Shown one piece after another: positions 1 through 8,675 of a stretch of 64,000 bases of DNA; the first letter of the stretch is position 1; every line of letters begins with the position of its first letter. Below the pieces are notes generated by a model that saw only the letters and a program-made list of their open reading frames with translations, had not been told where the DNA came from and searched no databases. Source of the stretch: an uncultured Pelagibacteraceae bacterium (GTDB lineage Bacteria > Pseudomonadota > Alphaproteobacteria > Pelagibacterales > Pelagibacteraceae); contig CACCWT010000003.1 in assembly GCA_902549785.1 (NCBI GenBank), positions 1 to 64,000 on the forward strand. The letters run 5' to 3'. The position numbers and the translations under genes are program-made.

Positions 1-1464
1 TATTCCAACTCCTAATGTTACTGAGAAACCTTTTACTGGACCTGAGCCCATAAAAAATAATATAAAGGCAGCAATTAACGTTGTGATGTTGGCGTCTAAA
101 ATTGTTGTTCTTGACTTTGTATAACCAGCATCAAATGCAATAATAGGATTTTTTTCACTTTTAGTTTCTTCTTTTATTCGCTCGAAAATTAAAACATTTG
201 CATCCACAGCCATACCTACAGTTAAAATTATTCCCGCTATACCAGGCAAAGTTAAAGTTGCCTCGAATAATGTAAGAATTCCAATTAATAAAAATAGGTT
301 TGTAATTAAGGCTAAATTGGCAATTAATCCAAATGCTCTATATTTGTAAATCATAAATATAATAACTAGCAAGAATCCAATAATCAAAGATAGTATTCCT
401 GCATCAATTGAGTCTTGACCTAAGTCAGGACCAACAGTTCTTTCTTCAATAATATTTAAAGGTGCTGGCAAAGCACCCGATCTAAGCAATAAAGCAAGAT
501 CAGTAGCTGATTGAAATGTAAAGTTTCCAGAAATTTGACCAGATCCTCCAACTATAGGTTCTCTTACTGTTGGTGCGCTGATTATTTTACCATCTAAAAT
601 AATTGCTAATTGTTTACCCACACCTGTGCTGGTAGCTTTTCCAAATTTTTTCGCACCTACTCTATCTAAACTAAATGAAACTACTGTTTCATTAGTTTGT
701 GAATTCATAGTAGGTTTTGCATCTACTAAATTATCACCACTTAGAATTATTCTTTTACTTACAATTGCTTCTCTATCATCATCTTCAAATGATAATTTTT
801 CAGTTCCAAAAGACTCTTCGCTATTTTGTGAAATAAATTGAAATGTAAGATTGGCTGTTTTTCCTAACAATGATTTGATTCTGTTTGGATCATCTAATCC
901 TGGTAACTCGACAAGAATACGGTCATTACCTCTTTTAAGTATATTTGGTTCATTAGTTCCAACTTCATCAACTCTTCTTCTTACGATTTCAATTGCTTGA
1001 TCAAGGGATGCATTTTTTAATAAAACTAATCCATATCTTGAATAATTAAGATTAAATAAATTATTATTTTCAATAACATCAAATTCGTGAGATTTGTAAC
1101 TCTGATAGTATTGGTTAATATCACTTTCCTTATCATTTAGTAATTTTGATACTTGTTCAAGATCTTGTTCTTGAGCTTCAAAAGTAATGGTATCTCCATT
1201 TAAAGAAAAATTCTTCAAGCTTATTTGTTTTTCCTTAAAATATCTTTTCAACTCAATAATTTTTGCCTGTAGTCTCTGAGTAATCACGGGTCGATTGTCA
1301 ATTTCAAGCAACAAGTATGAGCCTCCTTGAAGGTCCAAACCTAAATTTATGTTTTTTGAAAAAAATCTATCATCTAATTTTGTAAAATTTGAAAGAGCAA
1401 AATATGAAAAAATTATCGTAAAAATAATTACTGATATTATCCGTAATTTTGAAAAGTATAACAC
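1..1464 (-). CDS. secD: protein translocase subunit SecD, 3' end beyond window
   Basis: Inner-membrane SecD subunit, which with SecF uses the proton gradient to pull secreted proteins through SecYEG. The reading frame is open for 488 codons to the window edge, so only the extreme C-terminus is missing. It shows an N-terminal membrane segment, the early LGLDLQGG motif, the periplasmic domain, and C-terminal membrane helices with the family motif around DANVLIFERI (near position 220). No ATG lies in the right place; GTG at 1464, 12 bases after the yajC stop, is the best start. It follows yajC on the same strand, the usual yajC-secD-secF order; secF is expected just outside the window. Confidence 0.95.
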   Translation of the reverse strand, partial: MLYFSKLRIISVIIFTIIFSYFALSNFTKLDDRFFSKNINLGLDLQGGSYLLLEIDNRPVITQRLQAKIIELKRYFKEKQISLKNFSLNGDTITFEAQEQDLEQVSKLLNDKESDINQYYQSYKSHEFDVIENNNLFNLNYSRYGLVLLKNASLDQAIEIVRRRVDEVGTNEPNILKRGNDRILVELPGLDDPNRIKSLLGKTANLTFQFISQNSEESFGTEKLSFEDDDREAIVSKRIILSGDNLVDAKPTMNSQTNETVVSFSLDRVGAKKFGKATSTGVGKQLAIILDGKIISAPTVREPIVGGSGQISGNFTFQSATDLALLLRSGALPAPLNIIEERTVGPDLGQDSIDAGILSLIIGFLLVIIFMIYKYRAFGLIANLALITNLFLLIGILTLFEATLTLPGIAGIILTVGMAVDANVLIFERIKEETKSEKNPIIAFDAGYTKSRTTILDANITTLIAAFILFFMGSGPVKGFSVTLGVGI

Positions 1465-1476
1465 TTTTTTGTTATG

Positions 1477-1761
1477 TTATTTTTTTGGTTCGATGGAACT
1501 TACTAAACTTTGTATGCCAGTTGCTCTAACAACTTCAACATTTACATTATCAGAAATTTTTACTTCAACTTTTTCATTATCTATAATTCTCTCAACTGTA
1601 CCAAGTATGCCACCAGATGTGATAACCTTATCACCTCTTTTAAGAGCTTCTACCATAGCTTTATGGTCTTTAACTTTTTTTTGTTGAGGTCTAATTAAGA
1701 AAAAATAGAAAATTACAAAAATTAAAATTAAGGGTATAAATTGTCCAATTCCAGCATCCAT
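1477..1761 (-). CDS. yajC: preprotein translocase accessory subunit YajC
   Basis: Small inner-membrane protein that joins the SecDF complex. The 94 residues hold one N-terminal membrane helix (about residues 5-23), followed by the typical FLIRPQQKK junction and a cytoplasmic beta-rich domain with the family's GDKVITSGG turn. Length matches the family (about 85-115). It lies 12 bases upstream of the secD GTG start and is presumably co-transcribed with it. Confidence 0.95.
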   Translation of the reverse strand: MDAGIGQFIPLILIFVIFYFFLIRPQQKKVKDHKAMVEALKRGDKVITSGGILGTVERIIDNEKVEVKISDNVNVEVVRATGIQSLVSSIEPKK

Positions 1762-1815
1762 AACGTATATAATTTGTTAAGGCTATTTATCTTATCTTAT
1801 ATTCAAACTCAACTC

Positions 1816-3075
1816 TTAATTGACGGAAATTTTGTCTATATTGGGCATATATGGCTTTAGAACTTCAGGTATTAAAATTGAACCATCTTGAGTTTGATAA
1901 TTTTCCATTATTGCAATCATTGTACGTCCAACTGCCAACCCACTACCATTTAATGTTCCTAAAAACTCTTTTGAATTGTTTTTATCTTTGTATCTTGCTT
2001 TCATCCTTCTTGCTTGGAATGATCCACAAGAGGAACAACTAGAAATTTCTCTATATCTATTTTCAGAAGGGAGCCAAACCTCAATGTCATACGTTTTTTC
2101 AGCGCTAAAACCCATATCACCAGTACATAAAATTATTTTCCTATATGGAAGTTTTAACTTATCTAAAATCATAGTAGCTGCATTAGACATACGCTCTAAC
2201 TCATCGGCACATTTATCATTTTCAACTATGCTAACTAATTCAACTTTATAAAATTGATGTTGTCTAATCATTCCTTTTGTATCTTTGCCGTAACTACCTG
2301 CCTCTTTTCTAAAACATGGAGTTGAAGCGACAACTCTTATTGGTAGATCATCCTTATTTATAATTTGGTTTTTTACTATATTCGTTAAAATAACTTCTGC
2401 AGTTGGAATTAAAAACTTTCTTCCTTCATCTGCATCTAATTTAATTTCAAATTGATCATTTTCAAATTTTGGTAATTGCCCAGTTCCATACATAGTCTCA
2501 GCGGTAGCTATTAATGGAGGTGATATTTCTGTGTAACCATTTTTTTGAGTATGAGTATCAATCATAAAATTTGATAGAGCTCTTTCTAGTTGAGCTAATT
2601 GTTTTTTTACAAATACAAATCTAGAGCCTGTGGTTTTTGTGGCTAAATCAAAATCAAGCATATTCAGATTTTCACCTAATTCGAAGTGGGTTTTTGGTTT
2701 AAAATCAAACTCTTTAATTTCACCTTTTTTTTCAATCTCTACATTAGCATTTTCATCTTGACCAATTGGAACATCGCTCAAAGGTAAGTTTGGTATTGAT
2801 GACAATATGCTATCAATTTGGCTCTGCAAGTTTGATTGATTTTTGTTAATTTCTTCAATTTTAACAGAAAGTTCTTTTGATTTTTCAAATAATTTTTGGT
2901 CTTTAGATTTTGAAATGGTTTTTTTTTCCATTTCAAATGTTTCTTTTTCTTGGATAAGCTTTCTATTCTGTTCATCAAGACTCATAATATTATTGAGATC
3001 TGTATCGATGTTACGATTTTTAAGTTTTTCCTTAAAATTATTAAAGTCTTTTCTAATATCTTTAATATTGTGCAT
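1816..3075 (-). CDS. serS: seryl-tRNA synthetase
   Basis: Class II aminoacyl-tRNA synthetase that charges tRNA-Ser (and tRNA-Sec where present) with serine. The N-terminal ~110 residues form the charged coiled-coil arm that binds the long variable arm of tRNA-Ser. The catalytic domain carries motif 2 (CFRKEAGSYGKDTKG) and motif 3 (GSGLAVGRTMIAIMENYQ). The 419-residue length is normal. It follows tatC with a 14-base overlap, so translation is probably coupled. An in-frame A9 tract near 2919-2927 encodes EKKT and does not break the frame, a useful contrast to scpA. Confidence 0.97.
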   Translation of the reverse strand: MHNIKDIRKDFNNFKEKLKNRNIDTDLNNIMSLDEQNRKLIQEKETFEMEKKTISKSKDQKLFEKSKELSVKIEEINKNQSNLQSQIDSILSSIPNLPLSDVPIGQDENANVEIEKKGEIKEFDFKPKTHFELGENLNMLDFDLATKTTGSRFVFVKKQLAQLERALSNFMIDTHTQKNGYTEISPPLIATAETMYGTGQLPKFENDQFEIKLDADEGRKFLIPTAEVILTNIVKNQIINKDDLPIRVVASTPCFRKEAGSYGKDTKGMIRQHQFYKVELVSIVENDKCADELERMSNAATMILDKLKLPYRKIILCTGDMGFSAEKTYDIEVWLPSENRYREISSCSSCGSFQARRMKARYKDKNNSKEFLGTLNGSGLAVGRTMIAIMENYQTQDGSILIPEVLKPYMPNIDKISVN

Positions 3076-3832
3076 TTTTTTCTTCTAATTTTTTTTCAAT
3101 TATTCCTACTGATATTATTGATAATTCATATAAAATTAATAATGGAATTCCCAAACCTATTTGAGTAATTGGATCAGGAGGTGTTAATACTGCAGCTGCT
3201 GCAAATATAATAACAACCACATATTTTCTTCTCTCTTTAAGAAAAGTTGAGTTAACAATACCAATTCTGGCCAATAAACTTAATACTACTGGTAATTGAA
3301 AACTTAATCCAAATGCATAAATAAGCTTCATAACTAATGATAAATATTCGTTAACTTTAGCCTCCAGTTGTATTGGTAAATTTGTAGCTGCACCTAAACT
3401 TTCAAAAGATAAAAAAAACTTTATAGCAAGTGGCATTATCAAATAATAAACAAGCATGCCACCAAGTAAAAATAAAATAGGAGTTACTACAAGATATGGC
3501 ATTATTGCTTTCTTTTCATGGTTATAAAGACCAGGAGCAATAAATTTCCAAATTTGAATTAGTATAAATGGGCTTGTAACAAAAAATGCTGTAAAAAAAG
3601 AAACTTTTAAATATGTTAAAAATGTTTCTTGGAGAGCAGTAAATATTAATCTTCTGTTCGCATCGTCATCTTTTACTGCATTTGCATATGGTTCTACAAG
3701 AAAACCGTAGATGTATTCAGAAAAATAATAACAAATTACAAAGAGTACTGCTAAAAATATCAAAGAATTAATTAATCTTTTTCTTAACTCTGTTAAATGA
3801 CTTATAAAACTTCCTTCTTTATCTTTACTCAT
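3062..3832 (-). CDS. tatC: Sec-independent translocase subunit TatC
   Basis: Multi-spanning receptor of the twin-arginine translocation pathway, which exports folded proteins. The 256 residues show the cytoplasmic N-terminus (SHLTELRKRL), about six membrane helices, and the family's conserved loop segment ahead of the second helix. It overlaps tatB by 8 bases and serS by 14 bases. The order tatA-tatB-tatC-serS is typical of alphaproteobacteria. Confidence 0.97.
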   Translation of the reverse strand: MSKDKEGSFISHLTELRKRLINSLIFLAVLFVICYYFSEYIYGFLVEPYANAVKDDDANRRLIFTALQETFLTYLKVSFFTAFFVTSPFILIQIWKFIAPGLYNHEKKAIMPYLVVTPILFLLGGMLVYYLIMPLAIKFFLSFESLGAATNLPIQLEAKVNEYLSLVMKLIYAFGLSFQLPVVLSLLARIGIVNSTFLKERRKYVVVIIFAAAAVLTPPDPITQIGLGIPLLILYELSIISVGIIEKKLEEKNAQY

Positions 3833-4058
3833 CTTTATTCTTTTTTTGATTTTCAGATTTAGGTTTTTCTTCTACATCAGCACTTAAAGTTTCATTTGTT
3901 AAATCACTTACTTGGCCTTGGACATCTCTAACATATCTTTTTGCTGAACCTATCCATGAACCAATTTTTTTTAGCATAAAAGGGAAATCTTTTGGCCCCA
4001 CAACAATTATTGCAATCGAAACAATTATTAAGATTTCTAACCAGCCAATTGATGGCAT
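3825..4058 (-). CDS. tatB: Sec-independent translocase subunit TatB
   Basis: Single-pass membrane subunit that docks with TatC and helps bind twin-arginine signal peptides. The 77 residues start with one N-terminal membrane helix (about 4-22), then the GPKDFP hinge and an amphipathic helix, as in TatB; the charged tail is short. Many TatB proteins are 100-170 residues, so this is a compact version, consistent with a streamlined genome. The TatB rather than TatA call rests on the GPKDFP hinge, the WLEILIIV start and the gene order. Confidence 0.9.
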   Translation of the reverse strand: MPSIGWLEILIIVSIAIIVVGPKDFPFMLKKIGSWIGSAKRYVRDVQGQVSDLTNETLSADVEEKPKSENQKKNKDE

Positions 4059-4061
4059 TTT

Positions 4062-4259
4062 TTACTCTTTGTTATTTGAGTCTTGATTGTCTGAAATATT
4101 TTTATTTTGGCTATCATCATTAACATCTGTAGCCATTCCCTTTTTAAAACTTTTGATACCCTTTGCTACATCACCCATCAAGCTGGATATTTTGCCTCTA
4201 CCAAATAGTAGAACAACTAAGATTACTACAATTGCAATTTGCCAAAAACCTATACTCAT
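4062..4259 (-). CDS. tatA: Sec-independent translocase subunit TatA
   Basis: Pore-forming or membrane-weakening subunit of the Tat system. The 65 residues have the N-terminal helix with polar Q near its start ([13 protein letters not shown]), the LFGRGKI hinge and an amphipathic helix with [10 protein letters not shown], all standard for TatA. A short charged tail follows. It lies 3 bases upstream of tatB in the same transcription unit. Confidence 0.95.
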   Translation of the reverse strand: MSIGFWQIAIVVILVVLLFGRGKISSLMGDVAKGIKSFKKGMATDVNDDSQNKNISDNQDSNNKE

Positions 4260-4302
4260 GGATTGCTTATAACCTTATTATTGATTATTTAAAAGTGAAT
4301 TT

Positions 4303-4992
4303 TTAGGTTTCGTCTGTTTTAAGTGTACTGCTTAACATTTCATCAATATCAGAATATATATTTTCCTTTTTATCTACTTGTTTTTCTTTGAAAAATTTGC
4401 CTGTTCCAAAAATTGATGCATCAACACTTGAAGTATCAATTAAACCTGCCGAACCTAATTCATTGACAGTTGGTAGATCTGATAATTTTTGAAGATTAAA
4501 ATGACTTAGAAATTCGTCTGTTGTCCCATATTGTATTGGCTTACCTGGAACATTTTTTCTACCCTCGTGTTTAACCCAATTTAATTCCATTAAAATTTCT
4601 AAAGTATTTGTTCCAAATGCAACACCTCTAATTTCCTCAATTTCAGATCTTGTGACAGGTTGATGATAAACAATGATTGCAAGTGTTTCTATCGCAGCTC
4701 TAGATAGTTTTTTTTCAACTGTCTTTTGTTCTGACATTAAAGATGATAAATTTACTGCTGTCCTAAACGACCATTTATTTGAAATACAAATTAGATTAAT
4801 GCCTCTTTTGGAGTAAAAATCCTTGAGGTTTTCTAATGATTGTTGAATGTCAGTTGGTTTTGATAATTTAGACTCAATCGTTTCTACTGATAGAGGTTCT
4901 GCGGCAGCAAATATAATAGCCTCAATTTCTCTTTCTACTTCAGTAAGTTTAGTTGGAAATTTTACAATATTATTTTTTTTTATTTTATTCAT
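4303..4992 (-). CDS. scpB: segregation and condensation protein B
   Basis: ScpB is the winged-helix partner that, with ScpA, bridges the heads of the SMC condensin in chromosome segregation. The 229 residues contain the paired winged-helix region (about residues 15-175), with the characteristic AIETLAIIVYHQPVTRSEIEEIRG segment split here as LAIIVYHQPVTR and EIEEIRGV. The ATG overlaps by one base the TAA that would end full-length ScpA (4992-4994) in the shifted frame, which supports reading the upstream gene through its frameshift. Confidence 0.95.
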   Translation of the reverse strand: MNKIKKNNIVKFPTKLTEVEREIEAIIFAAAEPLSVETIESKLSKPTDIQQSLENLKDFYSKRGINLICISNKWSFRTAVNLSSLMSEQKTVEKKLSRAAIETLAIIVYHQPVTRSEIEEIRGVAFGTNTLEILMELNWVKHEGRKNVPGKPIQYGTTDEFLSHFNLQKLSDLPTVNELGSAGLIDTSSVDASIFGTGKFFKEKQVDKKENIYSDIDEMLSSTLKTDET

Positions 4993-5730
4993 TAATTTTC
5001 CTTAATAAAAATATCATCAAATAATTCTTTTTGTTTCAATGATACATTGCCTTCTTTAACTAATTCTAATGATCCTGCAAATATACCAGCTTTACCTGTT
5101 TTTTTTTAAATTAGGAGAATTTTTGAAACCCGATGGAACTAAATCTGAAATATTTTTCCATTCATTAAGATTTCCAAAAAACTCTTTAATTCTTTTAATG
5201 GCATCTTCAGTTGTAAAAACAGGTAATTTGGGAATATTCATAGTATGAAAATCTTTTGTCATCACAATTCCTGAATATGCCTTCAATAACTCAAACAAAG
5301 TTAAAGAAACTTTTTTGTCATAAATAGACTTAACGCCGCTTTTAGAGCCACGCATAAAAATATCTCTTCCCAATCTTTTTCTGTTTAACATTTGTGAAGA
5401 CAATAGTCTTATCAACTCTAGTTTTTTTAATTGCAATTTAAGTTTTTCAGCTACCTCAAGTGCTTTAAATTCATCTTCATCTGTTTCAGGAAGTAATAAT
5501 TTAGACTTTAAATAAGTGAGCCAAGTAGCCATCAATAAATATTCAGATGCAATTTCGAGATTTAGGTTTTCCTTTTCAGTGATATATTGGTGAAATTGAT
5601 CAGCTAATTTTGTAATTGATATTTGTTCTAAATCAACTTTTTGAGATTTTGCAAGATCAAGTAATATCTCTAATGATCCATTAAAATTATTTAAATTTAC
5701 ATTAAAGTCTAAAGAATCATCTGATTGCAT
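4992..5730 (-). CDS. scpA: segregation and condensation protein A, frame interrupted at an A9 tract
   Basis: Kleisin subunit of the SMC-ScpAB condensin. The annotated frame from ATG 5730 gives 212 residues with the N-terminal kleisin domain (FNGSLEILLDLAKSQKVDL) but stops at 5092, right after a run of nine A on the coding strand (5099-5107). Reading one base forward restores the ScpA C-terminal winged helix (AGIFAGSLELVKEGNVSLKQ, then KELFDDIF) and ends at 4992-4994, overlapping the scpB ATG as in intact scpAB operons. With one A dropped the product is 245 residues, normal for the family. Either polymerase slippage, a +1 ribosomal shift, a true mutation or a sequence error could explain it. 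Confidence 0.88.
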
Positions 5731-5738
5731 AAAATACT

Positions 5739-6692
5739 CTAACCTATAATCTTTGTTAATTGTGATGTTTTTTTAATAATAAATTGGTTTATTTTGGGTG
5801 AATTTTGAGCAACAATTTTCATTTCACTCAAATTTCCATTGCAATGTAATACCAGGTTGCAACCTGCTAAAAATGATTTTTTTACACTTATTGCAAGCTT
5901 ATCCTTAATTGCTTTCATTGAAATATCATCGGTCATTATCAAACCTTTAAATTTTATTTTATTTCTTATTAGCTTATTTATTTTTTTTGAATGCGTTGCA
6001 TTATTTTCCGGGTCTATTTTTTCAAATAACAAATGACCTGTCATTGCCAACAAAGAGCTTTTATTTTTAAAGGGATAAAAGTCGTTTTTGATCAAATATT
6101 GCACATTTCTAGTTATTCTTGGCAGATTTTTATGACTATCTACTTTAGCTAAACCATGTCCAGGAATATGTTTAATAACTGTAGCAACTCTATTTGAATG
6201 AAAAAGTTTAATACATCTATCACCTATTTTTGAGACAATTTTTTTATCTGTTGAAAATGATCTATCATCAACAATTTTATGAAATTTTTTTCTTTTTATA
6301 TCTAAAACAGGTACTGTATTGATATTAATACCTAATAATCTCAAAAGGTAAGCAATTTGTTTAACATAAACACTGTAATATATATCAAATTTATTATTAT
6401 TTTTTTTATACAAGTTGCCAAAATATTCGGCTGTAAAAATTGAGTTATCAATAAATTTTCTTAATCTACTTACTCTTCCACCTTCTTCATCGACCATTAT
6501 TGGATAATTTTTATTGTTAAAAATTTTTTTAATCGAATTAGTTAAATTTATAGTTTGTTTAATACTTCCAATATTTCGTTTAAAAAGAATTATTCCCCAA
6601 GGCTTATATTTTTTTAAAAATTCAATTTCTTTTTTTGATAAAACTTTACCTTTTACACCACATATAAATGATCTATGGTTTTTAATTATCAT
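5739..6692 (-). CDS. nagZ: beta-N-acetylhexosaminidase NagZ
   Basis: Cytoplasmic glycoside hydrolase family 3 enzyme that removes N-acetylglucosamine from muropeptides during peptidoglycan recycling. The 317 residues show the catalytic-loop motif KHIPGHGLAKVDSH (acid/base His) and the nucleophile motif LIMTDDISMKAI. Length is slightly under the usual 330-340. It precedes scpA by 8 bases and overlaps the small membrane gene upstream by 11 bases, the conserved alphaproteobacterial nagZ-scpA-scpB arrangement. Confidence 0.93.
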   Translation of the reverse strand: MIIKNHRSFICGVKGKVLSKKEIEFLKKYKPWGIILFKRNIGSIKQTINLTNSIKKIFNNKNYPIMVDEEGGRVSRLRKFIDNSIFTAEYFGNLYKKNNNKFDIYYSVYVKQIAYLLRLLGININTVPVLDIKRKKFHKIVDDRSFSTDKKIVSKIGDRCIKLFHSNRVATVIKHIPGHGLAKVDSHKNLPRITRNVQYLIKNDFYPFKNKSSLLAMTGHLLFEKIDPENNATHSKKINKLIRNKIKFKGLIMTDDISMKAIKDKLAISVKKSFLAGCNLVLHCNGNLSEMKIVAQNSPKINQFIIKKTSQLTKIIG

Positions 6693-6945
6693 TATAAAGA
6701 AGTTTCCAAAATAAATATTTATTTGTTTTTTTGTCCTTTTTAAATTCTACGTATTCAATGATGTTTTCAGTATCACTCTCTAAAAATATCAAATCTTTTT
6801 CAATAAGATTTATTTTGTCATCAATCAATGAAATAGACCTGTAAGATTTTTTAATATTTTCGTCTGAAAAATAATATCTTGCTGTAAAAAAAATGAAGAA
6901 GAAAATAATTATTAAATAAAAAAGATATTTTAATTCTTTTATCAT
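6682..6945 (-). CDS. small membrane-anchored protein of unknown function, in the slot of the SPOR-domain gene
   Basis: I do not recognise the 87-residue product. It has one N-terminal membrane helix (about residues 7-27) followed by a short charged region that may form a coiled coil (ISLIDDKINLIEKDLIFLES). It shares a single base with the argS stop and overlaps nagZ by 11 bases, so it is translated within the operon. In many alphaproteobacteria a longer SPOR-domain cell-wall protein sits between argS and nagZ; here the membrane anchor and spacing resemble it but no SPOR repeat domain is visible. It may be a shortened relative; this is inference from position. Confidence 0.75.
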   Translation of the reverse strand: MIKELKYLFYLIIIFFFIFFTARYYFSDENIKKSYRSISLIDDKINLIEKDLIFLESDTENIIEYVEFKKDKKTNKYLFWKLLYNDN

Positions 6946-8675
6946 TACATTTTTTCAGGTGTATCAACGCCTAAAATATCCATTCCTGATTTAATAGTGT
7001 TGGCTATAGACTTTAAGAAGACTAACTTTTCTTCTTTTATCGAGTTATCCTCTTCAATAAATCTCTTTGAAATGTCATCTTTACCCATATTCCAATATGA
7101 ATGAAACTCTGAAGCTAATTCATATAAGTAAACAGATATTCTATGTGGTTCTAATTTTTCTGTAGATACTTCAACACATTTTGGCCATTCGCTAATCTTC
7201 TTGAATAATTTGATTTCTTGGTCGCCAAATTTATATTCAGAATTAGTTATTTTAATATCGCTTTTAATTTCATGCTGAGTATTTCTGAATACAGATGAGA
7301 TTCTAGCATATGCATATTGAACATAATAAATAGGATTTTCTTTTGATTTTTCTTTTACTTTATCAAAATCAAAATCAATTTCAGCATCACTACTTCTGCT
7401 TAACATGATAAATCTTGTTGCATCTTTCCCAACTTCATTAATTAAATCCTCAATTGTTATATAATCACCTTTTCTCTTAGACATTTTAAAAGGTTTCTTA
7501 TCTTTTATCAGTTTAACTAACTGGCTAACTTTACAAATTAACTTATTTTTTTTTCCTGAAAGAGCTTCGACGACAGAAGTAATTCTTTTAATATAACCGG
7601 CGTGATCTGCTCCCAATATATTAACAAGCACATCAAAATTTCTTTTCAGTTTCGTATTATGATATGCAACATCACTTGCAAAATATGTCCAAGACTTATC
7701 TTCTTTTTGCAAAGCCCTGTCTTTATCATCTCCAAATTCAGTAGATTTAAATAGTAATTGCTCTCTTTCTACCCAATTTTCGTTATTTTCACCTTCAGGT
7801 GCTTTAATTTTTCCCTCATAAATAAATTTCTTTTCTTTTAAATTTTTTATTACTTCGTCAACTTCTTTATTTTTTATAACCTCTGTTTCACTAGCAAAAT
7901 TATCATGTTTTATTCCAAGGTTTTCTAAATTTGTTTTTATTAATTTTAAAGACTCTTCAATCGAAAGTTTCTTTAATTTTTCAGATATTTTATCGTAGTC
8001 ATTAAAATTTATGTCTTTATTTTTTGAAATTATTTTTTTTGCTATATCGATAAGATATGCACCTGGATATAAATCTTTGTCTTCTATTGGAAATGTTTCG
8101 TTATTAGTAATTTCCTTTATTCTAAAATAAACTGATTTAGTAAAATGAGAAATTTGGTTTCCATAGTCATTTACATAGTATTCTTTGGTAACTTTGTGAC
8201 CATTAAATGATAATAGATTTGAAATAACGTCACCGAGTATTGCACCTCTTGAATGTCCAACATGAAGTGGTCCTGTTGGGTTTGCTGAAACAAACTCAAC
8301 TAAAAAGCTATTTTTTTTACCGTTTAAATTACTTCCATAAGAAGGTTTATTGAGCACATCTAATATAAAAGCACTCCAAAATTCTTTCTTAAATTTTAAA
8401 TTAATAAAACCTGGTTTTTCAATACTAACATGATCAATATTTTTGTCATTTTTTTTTAATAATCCTGAAATAATTTCTGCAAGTTCAATTGGAGATTTTT
8501 TATTAATTTTTGATAAAACCATCGCAACATTAGTAGATACGTCACCATTAAATTTAGCAGGAGGAATATCCACATTTATACCAGATAAATTTTCTGGCAA
8601 TTCCAACAAATTATCTTGATTTGCTTTCTTAATAGTATTTTCAATTTTTATTAAATAATCTTCAAAAATATTCAT
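6945..8675 (-). CDS. argS: arginyl-tRNA synthetase
   Basis: Class I synthetase that charges tRNA-Arg. The 576 residues include the N-terminal Add1 domain, the HIGH-type signature NPTGPLHVGHSRGA, the KMSKS-type loop PFKMSKRKGD, and the all-helical anticodon-binding domain ending in GMDILGVDTPEKM. Length is typical. It overlaps dgt by 4 bases (ATGA type), implying coupled translation. Confidence 0.97.
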   Translation of the reverse strand: MNIFEDYLIKIENTIKKANQDNLLELPENLSGINVDIPPAKFNGDVSTNVAMVLSKINKKSPIELAEIISGLLKKNDKNIDHVSIEKPGFINLKFKKEFWSAFILDVLNKPSYGSNLNGKKNSFLVEFVSANPTGPLHVGHSRGAILGDVISNLLSFNGHKVTKEYYVNDYGNQISHFTKSVYFRIKEITNNETFPIEDKDLYPGAYLIDIAKKIISKNKDINFNDYDKISEKLKKLSIEESLKLIKTNLENLGIKHDNFASETEVIKNKEVDEVIKNLKEKKFIYEGKIKAPEGENNENWVEREQLLFKSTEFGDDKDRALQKEDKSWTYFASDVAYHNTKLKRNFDVLVNILGADHAGYIKRITSVVEALSGKKNKLICKVSQLVKLIKDKKPFKMSKRKGDYITIEDLINEVGKDATRFIMLSRSSDAEIDFDFDKVKEKSKENPIYYVQYAYARISSVFRNTQHEIKSDIKITNSEYKFGDQEIKLFKKISEWPKCVEVSTEKLEPHRISVYLYELASEFHSYWNMGKDDISKRFIEEDNSIKEEKLVFLKSIANTIKSGMDILGVDTPEKM

